Part shown: in pieces, positions 33,016 to 47,477 of the stretch
How positions within the stretch are numbered: position 1 is the first letter of the stretch
Layout: each line of letters starts with the position of its first letter
From: Chrysomallon squamiferum
Taxonomy: Eukaryota; Mollusca; Gastropoda; Neomphalida; Peltospiridae
Length of the DNA stretch: 64,000 nucleotides
Assembly (NCBI GenBank): GCA_012295275.1
Contig: CM022673.1
Span: 5,042,153-5,106,152 of the forward strand
Reading direction: 5' to 3'
The notes under the pieces: generated by a model
The model's database searches: none
Told to the model about the DNA's origin: nothing
The model's input: only the letters and a program-made list of their open reading frames with translations
Translations under genes and position numbers: made by a program

Positions 33016-35433
33016 TCAAGTGTCTACTTCCTGCTTCATTGGCAAGCTAAGTCTTGCTGCTACATCAACAACACTGCTGCTTTCTGCCTCTGCATCGGCT
33101 ACGTGATGTTTTTCTAGTTTAGTGTATTCCTGCATTTCTCTGTCATACCTCTCCTTTTCTCGCTCATACATTAAATGATACAGCTGTAAAACAATTCAGG
33201 ATTATGAAGTGAAACAACTCAACAAGTGGAAAAGTGGTCAGGAAAGCAAGGTAAACCTTTCACAGTAACATAGCAAACCTTTCACAAAATAAAGACAAAT
33301 GTTTCACAAAAACATAACAAACTTCACTATGCCTCATTAAGGTTCTAATAATGAAATTTAATGATAATTTTAAGCCGATTGTATTGAAGTAACAAATCTT
33401 TAAATCTGTCTGTTCAACAAAATCACTGATAAACTCAATGTATATTTGCCTATAGTCTGAGTTATGGCAAAACAAACTAATCTGTAAAACATGAACTGTA
33501 AAACATTAGACATTTACTGAGGGACACTGTACCATATCTACAGTCTAACCATGTCAATTAGTGTACAATTGTTTTTTAACTAGATTCTGAAATAGATTTT
33601 AATGAATATGTATGTACATTCACCTTTTTCTTCTCCGGTGGAAGAGTATTCCATTTCATAGCCAATCGTTTCATCAGCTCATGTGGGGCAATGTCTTCAT
33701 TGTATTCCTAAAACAGTAACAAGAACCAAACTGTAACAACATACTCAGATATAGAAAGAAAGAAAAACACACAGCGTGAGGGTTAAAAAAACAGGTTGAC
33801 ATATGATAACATTACTTTTACAACTGAGAAATTCTGACAGTCAAATTCAATCAGCATTTCATGCGAGAGGGCTTCTTTAAGTAGCAACTGTTCAATCAGT
33901 ACATCATACTGTACAAATAATGCTTCTTTAAATAACAACAGTAACTGAGAAGTTTTCTTTACACTGCTCCTGATAATTTTAAAAGAAAAATTCACCTGAA
34001 AATACTCGTCTTGAACAATGGGTTTCTGTTGCTGTTTGAACAGAAGGAAAGCATTGGCTGGTTTCTTAGGTGCTAATGGATCTTTGTCTTTCTCTACTTT
34101 TATTTTCTTGCTGTTTTTAATTCCTGAAGAGGATGGGGTGGAGACTTCACTTAAGCTGTGAGCCTGCAGTAATGGCTGAATGGAAGACAGAGCATTTCCT
34201 TTAACAGCTCCTGCCTCAGTGTCAGATCCAGAACTAGGATATGGTGGAGGAGGCCGTAGAATATTATACAATACTTTATCCTCCTTAAAAATAAAAAATT
34301 ATGTCAAAAATTATGTCAATATGTTGTATATATTACCAAGTGAAAAATTAATTTTAAATCTATATTATTATATATAATAATATCTATCTATCTGTATATA
34401 TATATATTTTCAATTTGTTCAAAAGTGCCTAAAAACTTACCTCCCACATAACCGGTACCTGAACTTCTCTGAAATTATCTCCATGTTCATCTAGTTTGCC
34501 TGCCAAAAATCTGAATTTAAAAACCAAGAGAAATTGTTTATTAAATTACATAATTATAAATAGGACAGGACAGTTTTTTTTTAAACTTTATACATTGGCT
34601 CTAAAATTACAAATTTCTTCTATATATACCAGTATTTTCAAAATAATGTAAATGAAAGAAGTCCACATGAATAAGTAAAGTTCAGTTTGAAAATGAATAT
34701 GCAAGTGATGTAAAATGATACATTTAATATTAAAGTGTATTTCTTTCAGATAAATATATTATTACCTTCTTTCTCTCTTAGTTCTCTTGATTAATTTCTT
34801 AACATGCTGAATTCTGTTGACAAGTTTTTCATTGGCCTAAAAAAAAAAAAAAAAAAAAAATAATAATAAAATATTAAAAAAACAATAATAATAAAGAATT
34901 AAACAAAAAGTATTTTAAAAAATAAAATTTTAATTTGCTGTTGTGTTAATAGTTTTTGTGTTTTTTGTTTGGTTTTTTAAAGGCATATTGTACACAATTA
35001 AGACTATTATTATATCAGTGATTGATCGGATGATCCTTTGATGATTCAAAGAGATAATTTGATTGAACGAGTCAGTGACTGACGCATATAAAAAGGATAA
35101 TAAATCAATGATATCGAAACAGGAATGTTTTATTTTCCAGAAATGACTAAGGATGGAGGAATGCTGGTCTTACCAATGGCAAAGGCTCTTAAGCGCAGAA
35201 AATCAGCATATTACAAGCTAAAAAAAACTTAGGAGAAAATAAGTTTTCTTTACAGTAACTTGTAAAATCTACATCAGCATAGAATAGTATGCAGAATTCT
35301 AAATTCCCAACTTCACCCAAAATTATATTACCTGCTGAATTTGTTCACATTTCTTTCGTAATGAAAAATACTTCTTAAGGAAAGCGCTTTCTCTAGCTAT
35401 CGTCTCGAGTTGAGCTTCTAGAACTTCCGACAT
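33016..35433 (-). CDS. TFPT/Nhp10-like INO80 subunit with C-terminal HMG box
   Basis: Minus-strand exons: 35332-35433 (ATG), 34766-34836, 34441-34510, 33996-34283, 33624-33707, 33016-33183 (TGA); 260 aa. The N-terminus (residues 1-81) is a charged, predicted coiled-coil region: LRKKCEQIQQ, ANEKLVNRIQHVKKLIKR, RERRFLAGKLDEHGDNFR. It resembles human TFPT (INO80F; NERVVNRIYHV..., ERRFL..LD.YGDDYR). A proline/serine-rich linker follows, then a basic stretch with a sumoylation-like IKVE (about 142-145), then an HMG box (about 150-223: DPLAPKKPANAFLLFKQQQK ... MKWNTLPPEKKKLYHLMYE). Human TFPT lacks the HMG box, while yeast Nhp10 is an HMG-box INO80 subunit. A role in INO80 chromatin remodelling is inferred. 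The complete ORF and clean splice sites argue against a model error. Confidence 0.85.
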
Positions 35434-36070
35434 TTTGGATTTCACCGACTGAAAATAGTTACCTCCCTTTACAGCTGGTTCCCTTACAGCAATTTAATTC
35501 CCGTCGATCATAATGTTAATTTTTCTCTTTGATATATGACGCAGAATGCATGTGTTTCAAAAGCATCATTCATATGCAGTGATGCAAATTGAATTATGTT
35601 TTAAAGCTTATTATTGTTTCATAGCTTTATTGCTTTATAGTAACCATTAAGCTATAGCTGCAGACCTGAAAGTCTGAGTAATATTATTATTGTCTGACGT
35701 TTAAGCATTGCTTCCAAATGAAAAACATAATCAGTTGTAAAATCAGACATTCAATAATCAGATTTGGCTAACTTCATTTAAATAAATCTGGGCATATGCA
35801 CGAATCTGGACTTTCGCTAATCTTTAATGGCTCTCCTTGCTTCGTAAATGTTGGCGTCACTTATAAATATAGGCAAGACTTTCCAATAGTTTTCTTCTTC
35901 TTGTATTAATTTCCTAACATTTAATCTAATCAAAATTTCACTGAATAAATGAAATGCTACGTCTTGTGTAAAGTGCAGACACCGTAAACTGTCGTAAAAA
36001 GAAAAGGTTGAATTTCAGTGGCAATTTTTGTATTAAAAGTATTCGAATCTATCCGGCATCTTGCAGGTCC
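35434..36070. other. Upstream region of the TFPT-like gene (promoter/5'UTR)
   Basis: More complex sequence directly upstream of the ATG at 35433, with no coding exon. It ends at an (AAT)n array. Confidence 0.45.
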
Positions 36071-36140
<70 letters not shown>

Positions 36141-36141
36141 T
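36071..36141. repeat. (AAT)n microsatellite
   Basis: About 70 bp of AAT repeats. Open frames across it encode only I/Y runs. Confidence 0.96.
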
Positions 36142-36463
36142 TGGGTAAGTACTGAGTCTGCAGGTAACATAACCTTATTCGGACATTTGTTCGTTCTATG
36201 AATGTGGCTACGCTGTATGCAGCGCACACAGTTATATTGAAAAATAAATATATAGAAACATAACTTTCCGGACGTGAATCGAAATAATAAATTGTTAATT
36301 TTTATTTTTTATTTCTTTTCATGTATTTTTAGGTGTGTGCATTTCGTTATTTGTAATTTCTAAATTAATATATTCAATTTTTTTTTTTTTTTTTTTTTTT
36401 AAACGAAGTGCGAAGGGACGCAACTCTGGTGCGAATTACATGCAGCAATAACGATTTAATCTA

Positions 36464-36494
<31 letters not shown>

Positions 36495-37305
36495 TCAGAA
36501 CGAGCAATATATTTTGCTGATTATTTAAAAAGTATAAATCTGTATATAGTATCTGACCATACTTATTAAAACTGAGGTGATGTGCAGGAAAGATGATAAT
36601 TTTAGAGAACAAGATTCACTAATTTGAATAAGATATTCTTTATTTTGCTGCTTATGTAAATATTAAAAAAATGCATATAATGTACTAATTTGTAATAAAT
36701 TGCTTCTAGTTTTGATATAAATTAATATTTTGTTGAGATGAGATGGTGAAAATTCTGAGGTTTTAATTATATCATTAATTTATGATTAAAAACAAGAAAG
36801 AAAGCAAATCTGCTACTGCAGTAAGAAATCTTCAGCAAATTGAATCTTTCATATTCATCTTCCCAGACATGATTGAAATAACACAGCCTCAGGTAAACAG
36901 TAATCAAGCACTGGCTGGAAATGAAAATAACCCTGCATAATTAAATTTAAAAAAAAAAAAATTAAATAAATAATAATAAACTATAGAAACAGATAATATG
37001 ATAAAGAAAAAAGAGAAGAGAGGAAAAAACACAGAAAACAAAGACAGTGCACGATTCCAATTTATTTATTTAGTTATGATGATTTTATACACCAATGTGT
37101 AAGGAAGCTATCCAGACATACACATACCATCTTGCGCACAGACATCCATTCTTCTTTTTGACTTTCTGAGCAGCACGTTTTCTTACTAATTTTACATCCC
37201 AGAACAGATTTACTCCAGCAGTTATTCAATGAATTTTTTGAAATATGTTTTTATAATTTAAATTTTGTTCATGTTTTTACATTATGATAAAGAAACTTTA
37301 TAAAA

Positions 37306-37310
<5 letters not shown>

Positions 37311-37365
<55 letters not shown>
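37311..37365. repeat. (TA)n microsatellite
   Basis: About 50 bp of perfect TA repeats after a short A run. Confidence 0.96.
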
Positions 37366-37368
<3 letters not shown>

Positions 37369-37607
37369 ATTGTTATTTTCACATAAATGTTTAAATAAAT
37401 ATAAATCTTTATAAAGTTGTTTATTTCTTATTGTTTTTTTTTACACAATAGCCATTGTTAGTGTCAAATAATGCAAACCAATAACTATTGCTGTTTTCTT
37501 TCTTTATTTAATTACTATTCAAATACTCTTTCATTAAATCATAATCAAATTATTGATGGAAGTTAATCTGTTCCTGACCTCAAACTGATCAGTCTATTTC
37601 AATGTTA

Positions 37608-37647
<40 letters not shown>

Positions 37648-39684
37648 TATAAAACAAAATAAAAAATAAAAAAAGGAATCAATTCATAATGAAATAAATA
37701 AATAAATAATAATAATCATATTCTGATCATATAATAACTGATCATATTCAAGTTAATAAAGAAATAAAAAAAAAAAAAAAAATAAAAAAAAAAATAAGAA
37801 CAATTCAGATAAAAAATAAATACAGTTCAAATACAGCTCCTTCTTCTTAACCATTTTCATCATGATTTCCATTCATATAAATTAGCTTGTCAAAATATTA
37901 TTTTCTTACAATATGTACAACTACAAAAACTTTGGGTGAGGATAATAATAATAATAATGATAATAATAATAATAAAACAATTATTTGCTATAAATACTTT
38001 CCAAGCTGGCTACATGCACAAACAACAGTTTCTGGTATTTATACCAAATATATCAAACTGGCCAAATAAAAATTAAAATAATCAAGATCCAGTTAATATA
38101 CAAAATACACTATTGCAACCCAGAAAGATTAAGAGTATGTCTATGTGTAACAGATTATAATAATACATGTTAATGATAATATACAAATGGCACAATGAAT
38201 GACAGTTTTGGGTAAATGTTCACAGATTAAGAAAATTATCTGTTTTTATTTTATTTTATTTTGTAAAGTTTTAAAGCAATTTCATATTTTATTGATCTAT
38301 GTGGATATAATATTTTTAATTAAATGTTTCTTTTATTCTTTTCTGAAAAATTATAACACATTGAAAATGATAAAGAATAAATGTGTTGTAATTATTTTTA
38401 ATCAAAATCTACTATAATAATAATAATTAATATTAAAGTTAATAAATAATTCAATTCAGTCCTATGTAAGTCTATTAATTTAATAAGAAAAATAGGCATC
38501 TAAAAGTGAGAATAATTATATTCGTTAAATAACAAGTTTTTATCAATTTAATTTTTTTTTTTTGCATAGAAGCTTCAGTCCTGTTATCACTACATTAAAG
38601 TAAATGGTTTTACTTTTGTCTCTTCTTAAATTATCAGAACAGAAATGTGAATGTTATGTTATGCATTTCAAGAGTGGTTGCCCAGTTTGCATAATAACAC
38701 CGATTTACTACCTTAGTAGAAATTGTTTTAAGAAAGAAAATAGAGAAAAATGTTACCCTTGTTTTAATATACACCAAGAAAGCTATTTGAGAAAACAATA
38801 AAATTAAACTGCATGTGTATTAGAATTCTACATTACCATACAAGTTTTTTGAAGAGCACAATAATAAAAATATATTTCAATTTATTATTACCATAATAAA
38901 AAAAAAAAAAGTATTATTTTTTAAAATGATTGTTTAAATTCCTTATAATTAAACTAATAATGTAACTGGTTATTTGAATATGGTAAAAGAAAAAAGAAAA
39001 ATTAATATTAATACCAAAAATCAGTGCTTGATTTAGCATACTTGACCATTTTACATTACAAATTTTTTTAAATTTTTTTAATTATATATTTTTTTAAATC
39101 TAAGGAAACACCCTTAAAAACCTTCATCTAACAGTATTAATCAGTAAAACACAACAAATCAGGCAGTGTGAATAACCCTTTAGAATCTACATGTAACTAA
39201 ATCGGGCACTGATCTGACCATCTGACTATTCTGACCTAACTGTTAATATTATTGAGGTATTCACGTATTCTATTTTATATTTTTAACATTATCAATGACA
39301 AATGTGTGAATATATGTATTGTATGTAAAATGGACAATATACACTGATGATACATTTTCTTATCAAAAGATGTCAATACTTTTCAAAACAGATGGATGTA
39401 ATAACAATAAAAAAGCTACATTTTGCAACTGAATCTACAGTGATAAATATAAATGTGTTTTTAATGCTAACAATATATAAATGTTTTATTATTGGCACAC
39501 AATGTTAAATGGAAATATGAAGTTTTTATCCTGATACCAAATACAGATATACATAAATACACAATTCATCTTGTTAAATATGTAATTTTCATGAAACAAA
39601 AGCTTGCCTTCAGGTTAATAATGATAATGAAATCATGAATATTTGTAAAATAAATTCTTTGGATTTTTTAAACTGTTAAAACAG

Positions 39685-39718
<34 letters not shown>
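39685..39718. repeat. 34-bp poly-A run
   Basis: An uninterrupted A homopolymer. No retrotransposon body or target duplication was recognised next to it. Confidence 0.95.
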
Positions 39719-39720
<2 letters not shown>

Positions 39721-42700
39721 AAACATATTAAAACTTCTTCAAGTAAAATTTATGTCTAAGATAAGGCAAGGCAGATTTATATTTTTCAAGTATTTCAAGT
39801 GTCTTTACCGTTGAAGATGTGTAAATGTTTGAATGTTGTTAATGTAACAAGAAAAAACCTCATAAACTTGTCTCAATAACAGAAAAAATATGAATAAAAC
39901 TGATTACTAAACTGTAGTGCTGTCTACTTCACTGCCATAACAAAACTATCACTGCACCAATTAAAATAAATCTCATACATGAAGAAATGGATATGTTTTT
40001 CATTCATTTTTTAATTAAATTTTTTTAATAAATATTATTTATTTATTTTTTTTTTTTTTTTAAACACTGTGTACAGTATACACATACTGGTTTTAAGATG
40101 TATTTGTTTTCATTCTTCCCAGTATAAACTTTTCAATAAAATTAAATAAATTTTCTATGATGATTTTCTTTCATGTTCAGTACATTACTTCTAAAATAAC
40201 AGAAAACTTACAACATTGAGAACTGTAACTATAACTGTCAAATAAAATTTTATCTGTGCATGATTTTTTCCCCCCATTTGTTTTGACATGCAAACTAGGG
40301 ATAATGATATCAATTTTTTGCAAATTATTGATGTTAAAAACTCCATATAAAAAAAAAAAAAATTATTTAGTGATCTTATCTCTAATTAATATTGGAAATA
40401 AAGATTTATATTTCATTTCTGATTTACCATTTATATACACATTTTTTTAATGTTTTTATTTCAGTTTTCCTGCAACTGAAATAATATTTATACAATTCCA
40501 GCATAGAATAGAGAAAATTAAATTATCTAAATACATTCTAGTTCATTTACATCTTAAGCTACAACAGAATTTAATTTTTTGATGATTCAGATTTAATTTA
40601 AAAAAATCTTTCAGTCTTTATTCATATATATATATATTTATTTTTTTATTAAATAATAATAAAAAAAAAATAAAAAAATAAAAAACTGTATCTGTTAAAA
40701 TTCAACAGTCACAAAAATTACCTCGATTGCATATCAAAAATAAAAAAAAGTAATGACAAAAATGCATTTTGTAAAAAAAAAAAAAATATTTGACGAAGAG
40801 TATAATTATTAAGCAAGAAACATGCAGTATCATAGCTATGAAAACAAAGAGCATACAAAGAATATAGTTTGGCAATCACAAAACAACATCACCAGCAGCT
40901 ATTTTCAGTAGCCATGTCATCAGCTAGTCACAGTGAAAAGTTCCCCAGATCCATCATAAATAAATACAGGTGAAAACAGGTATCACCCAAATGTCTGTAG
41001 TAACAGCAGTGCAGACCCTTCGCAAATTAACTAAAAAGACTGAACATCACACTTTGTGTAGGAGTGTATTGCTCATCTATGAATGTTTACCATTATCTAG
41101 AACGTAACAGTTACATAAAACGCTACAGAAAGTTAGCACAATCACCAGTTTTAATATTTAATTCTTTTATTTCTTTTCCTACTGACTTCTTTCACGTTTA
41201 TCACATTTAGGATACAGCATCAACAATTTTGCTTAAAAAAAGAATTTAAAAAAAACAATGTGCACAATAATGTTGGGCAGGCTCAAAAACTTAAAAACTT
41301 AACAGAACTCCAACATAAAAATAATAATAATAATAATAAAATAAATAAATTAAAAACAAACATTTAAATTAATTTCTTTCTTTTATCTTTCAGGCTGTTT
41401 GATTTCTTTCAACTTGTATCACATTCAGAAAACAACAATGCCACATATTAAAAATATGTATATAAATTTAGATACTTGATGTTGAAAATAACTGTATCTT
41501 TTTCACATCCCTCCGAAAAACAAAATGCCACTAAATAATAGAAGTAAAAAAATAATGAAATAAAACAATAAAAATATTAATATTAAAATGAAAAAAAAAA
41601 AATAATAATAATCAAATCAAACCATAAAAATATTAATATTAAAATGAAAATAAAATTTAAAAAATAATATTAATTATAAAACAGAAAATTGATTTTTTTC
41701 AATTTCTTCACTGCATCAACTATGACTTCTGTAAAACCAATTTTTGCCAGTCTTCCTTTGTTATTTTCTTTTAGTATTATTTCAGTCTTTTTTCTTTCTT
41801 AAATGTTAGGCAATTGCTATTTTTTAATTCTTCTAATATTACTTTACAAATGATCATTATTATTTTTTGTTTCAAAGCTACAAAAAATATTTTCATAGAT
41901 GTCAGTTTTATTTACTTTTCAAAGTTGTCAGTATTATTTTAATGTAAAGCCATCAGTATATTTTATGTTCAAAATTTATCTTTTCTGGACAATTTTCTGA
42001 CAAAATCAGAAACCAGTTGAAAACATATTTTGAAAATTTCAAGGCCAAAACCAAAAATAAAGTAAAGAGAAATTAAAAAGAAATCTTCAAAATCTTTTTC
42101 CATTCATATTCTACAGCTTAAAGAAATAATTTAAAAAAAAGAGCAAAATCCAGCACATTAAATTGGAACAAAGATTTCTGCCAATTTTATACATAATATT
42201 GTAGTCCTTTGAAACATTTGTCATGCATTATAATGGAATGAATTGTAATGACGTGAGCTATTATACAGGCGTATAAAGTTTGTAATACTACCACCATAAT
42301 CAAGAACTCTGCAAGTAAAAGTATCTCTCAATCTTTGTATTTCTATTGAAAAATATTACTTAAAACAGACATCTTCCACTTTTTTTTTTTTAACTTGTAC
42401 AAACAAAACAGCAAAAAGCCACTACCAAAACACAGACTGAAAATAACTTTTTTACTCTCTCTTTTTCTTTTCAGTAAAGGAAAATTTGAAAAGAATTCCT
42501 AATGCTTTCGAAAATACAAGTCACAAGTATTATCATCTGGTTTTGTTTTTGTTTTTCCCTATGTTCCTGATAGAAATAACAATTTCAAAAACTTTTCTCC
42601 AGGTTGTTTCAGTTTCACCAAAACAAATGTACAAAATACTGTAACAGAAATCCAAACATTTTTTTTCATGATAGCAACATTCAGATTGAGCAAGTTATGT

Positions 42701-43087
42701 GGTGGCAGGAATGGTGGTTGAAGAGTTTAGAATTGAGTGGCCTCCCTTGGCAAATTTAGTTCTTTTTAAAACAGCGTCTTCTTTCTTTCTTTTCTTTTCT
42801 TTTTTTTTTCTTTCCTTTACTTGTTATTATTATTATTATTTTAGTTTCTTGGCTGAAATTCAGAATACAAAATTACTGATATGCATAAGAATGGCAGTTT
42901 CATCCTTCTGTTATGAAGAAACTTTTCCGCTTGGCTTTAGAAACCTGTAATAGCACTGTCTTGTCAATGTTTTGGAAAGTTCCAATCACAAAGAAATATT
43001 GCAGTTGTTTGTTTATCAAGAATAGAGAGATTAACTCCAAGATGTTCTGTGTAAAACATTTTTTTTGCCCCTTGGGCAAAGCTACTT

Positions 43088-46000
43088 TCATCTGATAAAA
43101 TCTTTAAGTGGTTTCACCAAGGCCTCTGAAATATAAAAAGAAAACACAATTAATATTATAAAAAATTATAAAACTTAAAAATTCCTACGAACTTCAAAAA
43201 AAATGTAAAAAAATGAATGAAACAAAAACAGATCTGAAAAACTAAGGATAAATGGAGAAATTAGTAAATTACAGTATGAATACTTCTTGAAACTGTTTTT
43301 ATATCAAAGGATGAAAAACACATCACTTTGTATTGATAGGGTGAAGAAGATACCCATTAATCCTTTACATAACAAGTTTGATAATGAAGAAATCCCATTC
43401 CATGGTTTCTGATCAAATAAAAATGTGAAACACTAAATACAAGAGGAATAAACTCAAAGCGTTCAGTAAAGAGTATTGATCCTGCAAGCCTATGTTCTGT
43501 TTCTGAACTGCTACTCTAATTCAACTTGTAGCTAAAAAACCCAGACACCTTTCAGTAACGTTGACCTTATCAATAGTCATGTAGCTGAATGAAACAAAAT
43601 GTCAATGAATCTACCAAGGACAATTAATCCCAGAATCTTTTACTAACATTTAGACGATTTTACTCTAAACGATGTACCATAACCCTGAATAAAGTACACT
43701 TTAATGAAGCTAATTCAAGCCATTAGTATAATTAAGATAATCAACTTTTTAAATAAATGTTCAAATAATGAACACCAGATGGAGGGCAAATGTCTTAATT
43801 TCCATTAGCTTACAAATTAGACTGATAGGAAAAGGTTTTTTTTATAACTGTAACAAAATAAGTAACTAATACTTTTGGCTGGGACATAATTTATGTTTTA
43901 AGCAGCATTTAGTAAAAAGGAGATGTATGTGTGTTTCTCTATTTTGTGTGTGTGCCTGTGTGTGTGTGTTGTTTCTGTTGTCTCATGTGTTGTGGTGTGT
44001 TTTGTCTTCTGTTGTAGTGTCCACTGTGTCTTGTCTTTTGTGCTAATTGACATTTAAAAATTAATTTTTGCTATTAGCTATTCAAATAAAGATGTATGAA
44101 AAATGAATAAAAACATTAGCAGGGGTACCTACCATGATACACTCTGAGGATGGCTTCACAAACAAATTTATATTGACTCTGAAAATATGAAAGAACACTA
44201 AATTAAAATAATAATAAAAATAAAAAATATATATAAAAAAATATGTGAAGATGGAAATGTTTGTAAACATGTACAAACAAATAATAATATTAACTATTTC
44301 ACCAACAAGGCAATGTAAACATCATACTGTAATGGAAATGGTTGTTTACTCTTGGTATCCAACATTAACATCTATCTGAAAAAAAAAAGGTAGGCTGTCA
44401 TCTAACAGCAAACATTTTTCTTTTTCGGTTTGTTTTTTAGATTAAATGACAAAAATAAGAATGACAAGATGGGTCATTTCTAGAAAGAAACATAATAAAT
44501 AATTCAATTAATGAAAGTGGTAATTAAAAAAAAGAATGGAAGGACAGACATACAGAAGTTTGGATTAACATGGCACGCTGGTCTCTCATCTGTCGAACTA
44601 TTGTCAGTGGGTAGACTGGCTGGTTGGCTTCTATCAGGCACATAGCGGTTTCCATAGTAATGAGAACTCCAGTTCTTCCAATACCAGCACTGAAAAAAAT
44701 AAAATATAATAAAACACTGAGAAATTTATCAACATGCATGTTCAAATGACATTTTGCAAAAAAACAAAACAAAAAAAATAATAATAAAAACAGATAAATA
44801 AATTTAAAAATAATTGGATTAAATAAAAAATGGAACAAGTAATAGCAGCAATAAAAAACTGATAATAATTTAAAAAAATAAAATAATACAAACGTGTGCA
44901 ACAATTTACCTGCAATGAACTATAACAGGTTCAACCATTCCGACTCTGTTCTGCCGTACTTTTAACACGAAGTCTAGAAAATCTGCGGGGTCGTCTGGGA
45001 CACCGTGGTCTGGCCACGCAATGTACTGCATGTGTCTTATATGTCTTTCCTCATTCGTTTCAACATGCGTTAAATTAAACTCGCGGAATGCAAATGAAGG
45101 TGTCTCCTCTTCTTTGACACAAGTGATCTGAAGAGCTCCGAAATCCTCTGTTTCATAAAGTTCTGGCCAGTACTGGTGACATTTGACCCGACCTCTTTCG
45201 ACCTTTGTGGTCAACATCACAACCAATGAAGACTGCTGTTCCCAAACCATCTGAAGTAAATGAAAATTGTTAGTATTTGTTAAATGAATGTTTTACTAGT
45301 AACTACATTTATAAGCTAAATATGTACAAAATGTACATGTCTTTATATTAATAGTCTAAACTATCACTGATCTCAAAATTGATTGCACATACCTGCCAGA
45401 AGTCTGTACATGTGTTAGGCAGAGGGCCTTGGGCAGCAATGTATCGGGTAACAACACCTGAACCAGGTATTTCCATCTGAAAACAATAAACAATAATATT
45501 TAATCATTTATTTTAATAGATGTTACATTTTCAGCACAGTATGAATGGTGCTAGTAATCAATAACTCAGTTAATAATGAAAAATGTTGAATTTATTTAAC
45601 AGATGTCAAAATACTGTTTTTGTTTCTGAAAATACTAACTACCACTGAATCCAAATTTTAAATAGTATGGTACTACTACTAGGGTAAATAATAATAAGGG
45701 AAAGAAGTTCCAATATTTCCACTCTATTACACAAAATATAACAACAGAAAAAATAATAAATGCCAAAAAAAGAGAATTAATTGCTCTAAATGGCTCTTTT
45801 ATTCCGATATGAGATGCTGTGTAAGTGATATGTCTCTTGACTTCACAAATGTTCTGACATTGCTAGATCTAACACAGAGCTCTCACACTAACGTCATTAA
45901 ATGTAATGAAACAGACTTCAGACAGGATATAAAATTTTAACAACTGTCCAAGTCATAGCTGTCTTTTAGTATTTATTTATTTGTTTTTTTTTTTTTTTTT

Positions 46001-46936
46001 TCTTTATTTTTTTTTAAATAACCATTTTGGCAACATCTGTATTTCAACTCACATTTACATAATTGGCATTAACATAATCTCCTCCAGGTCCTGGCTTCAA
46101 TATCACTCTTGTCTGATCATCTGAAAAAATAAAAATGTTTTAGTTTTTTAGTTAATTAGAAATGTGAAACTGAATATCTAGAAAAGTGTATTTAAAACTG
46201 ATTTTATTTAACATGTAATAAAACCTAAAATAATGGTTGCAAAGTTAATTCTGGGGTAAGAAAATAACTCAAAAATGATAAAAAAAAGATGGTTATTGTA
46301 ATATTAGCCTTATGTAAATATTGAAAAAAAAACAAAAAAAAAAACAATAATAATAATAAAAAAAATAGATCAAGAGTAACAGTAATAACAGTAACAATAT
46401 AATAATAATAATAACAAATAACTAAATAGAAATTAAAAATATAAATAATAATAAAAATGAATAAACAAAAGATAAAAAATATAAATAAATAAATAAAAAA
46501 AATATAAAATAAAAAAAATGTTTTTGTTCCATGGATTTACTTATTTACTTGAGTCATTATAATGATGGTCATACACAAATGTCAAACTGAATCATTTACT
46601 TATCAGAAAGGAACCATGACAGTTTAATGAGCATTCTGTGAATGTCAGATTTCAGAGATAATCTCCACAAAATGTCTGACCTCTTGAAGGTAAAGAGCAC
46701 TACAGTAAATGAGATCATTGTGTTAATAATTTTTGTAAATAACTCATAAAGAGTTGTGGCTATTTGTTAAAAATTAACATTCAGAAACAAATTTATGTTG
46801 TTTTGAAATTCTAAGTTTATACCCTGAATTAAACTGAGCTACCAAATGTATTATTTAATGCACAGTAAATGTCAACTGAACTGTTCAAAAATTATATTTT
46901 GTATTTTCTGAATTACTAAACTATTATAAAAAAAAA

Positions 46937-46967
<31 letters not shown>

Positions 46968-47407
46968 AGCTAGTAAATAAATAAAAAGAAAAGATGACAT
47001 CAAATTAAACTACTATAAAGAAAAAAAGAAGTAAATAACTGCTATAAATAAAAACAACAACAAATAAGTAAATAAATAATAAGAAAAAGTAAAAAGTACT
47101 TTTGTATGTATGGCAGCTTTTATGCTTGATACCATATACATTGTATTATATTTGCTAATTTAAAAAAAAAAAAAAAAATACAAAAAAATATACCAACATA
47201 TTATTTTAATTCATTATCTGTTGAGAGTAGTACTGCAGTGAAAAAGCTGAAGTTTCACATTGGTGTTATTTAATTACAGTATTAATGTTGGTATATTAAC
47301 TGGCAATATCACATAATATATTGAAATATCTTTATAGATAATATAAAAGATAGAAATTCTGTTTTTCTTTCACTGCTATTTAAAAAAGATTGTTTCTTAC
47401 CCCTTAC

Positions 47408-47477
<70 letters not shown>

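Larger units (their letters stand above)
36142..43087. other. Gene-poor 7 kb; probably includes a long 3'UTR of the PTPN gene
   Basis: No exon was recognised on either strand. Contents: (TA)n at 37311-37365, (AAT)n at 37607-37647, poly-A at 39685-39718, and AT-rich low-complexity stretches. Sequence from about 40800 to 43087 contains many moderately complex segments and could be the 3'UTR of the minus-strand phosphatase gene, whose stop codon is at 43088-43090. Confidence 0.45.

Noticed and set aside
33783-34271. 162-codon frame as a separate protein
   Set aside because: It is exon 4 of the TFPT-like gene read through its donor into the intron; the HMG box is completed by exons 5 and 6.
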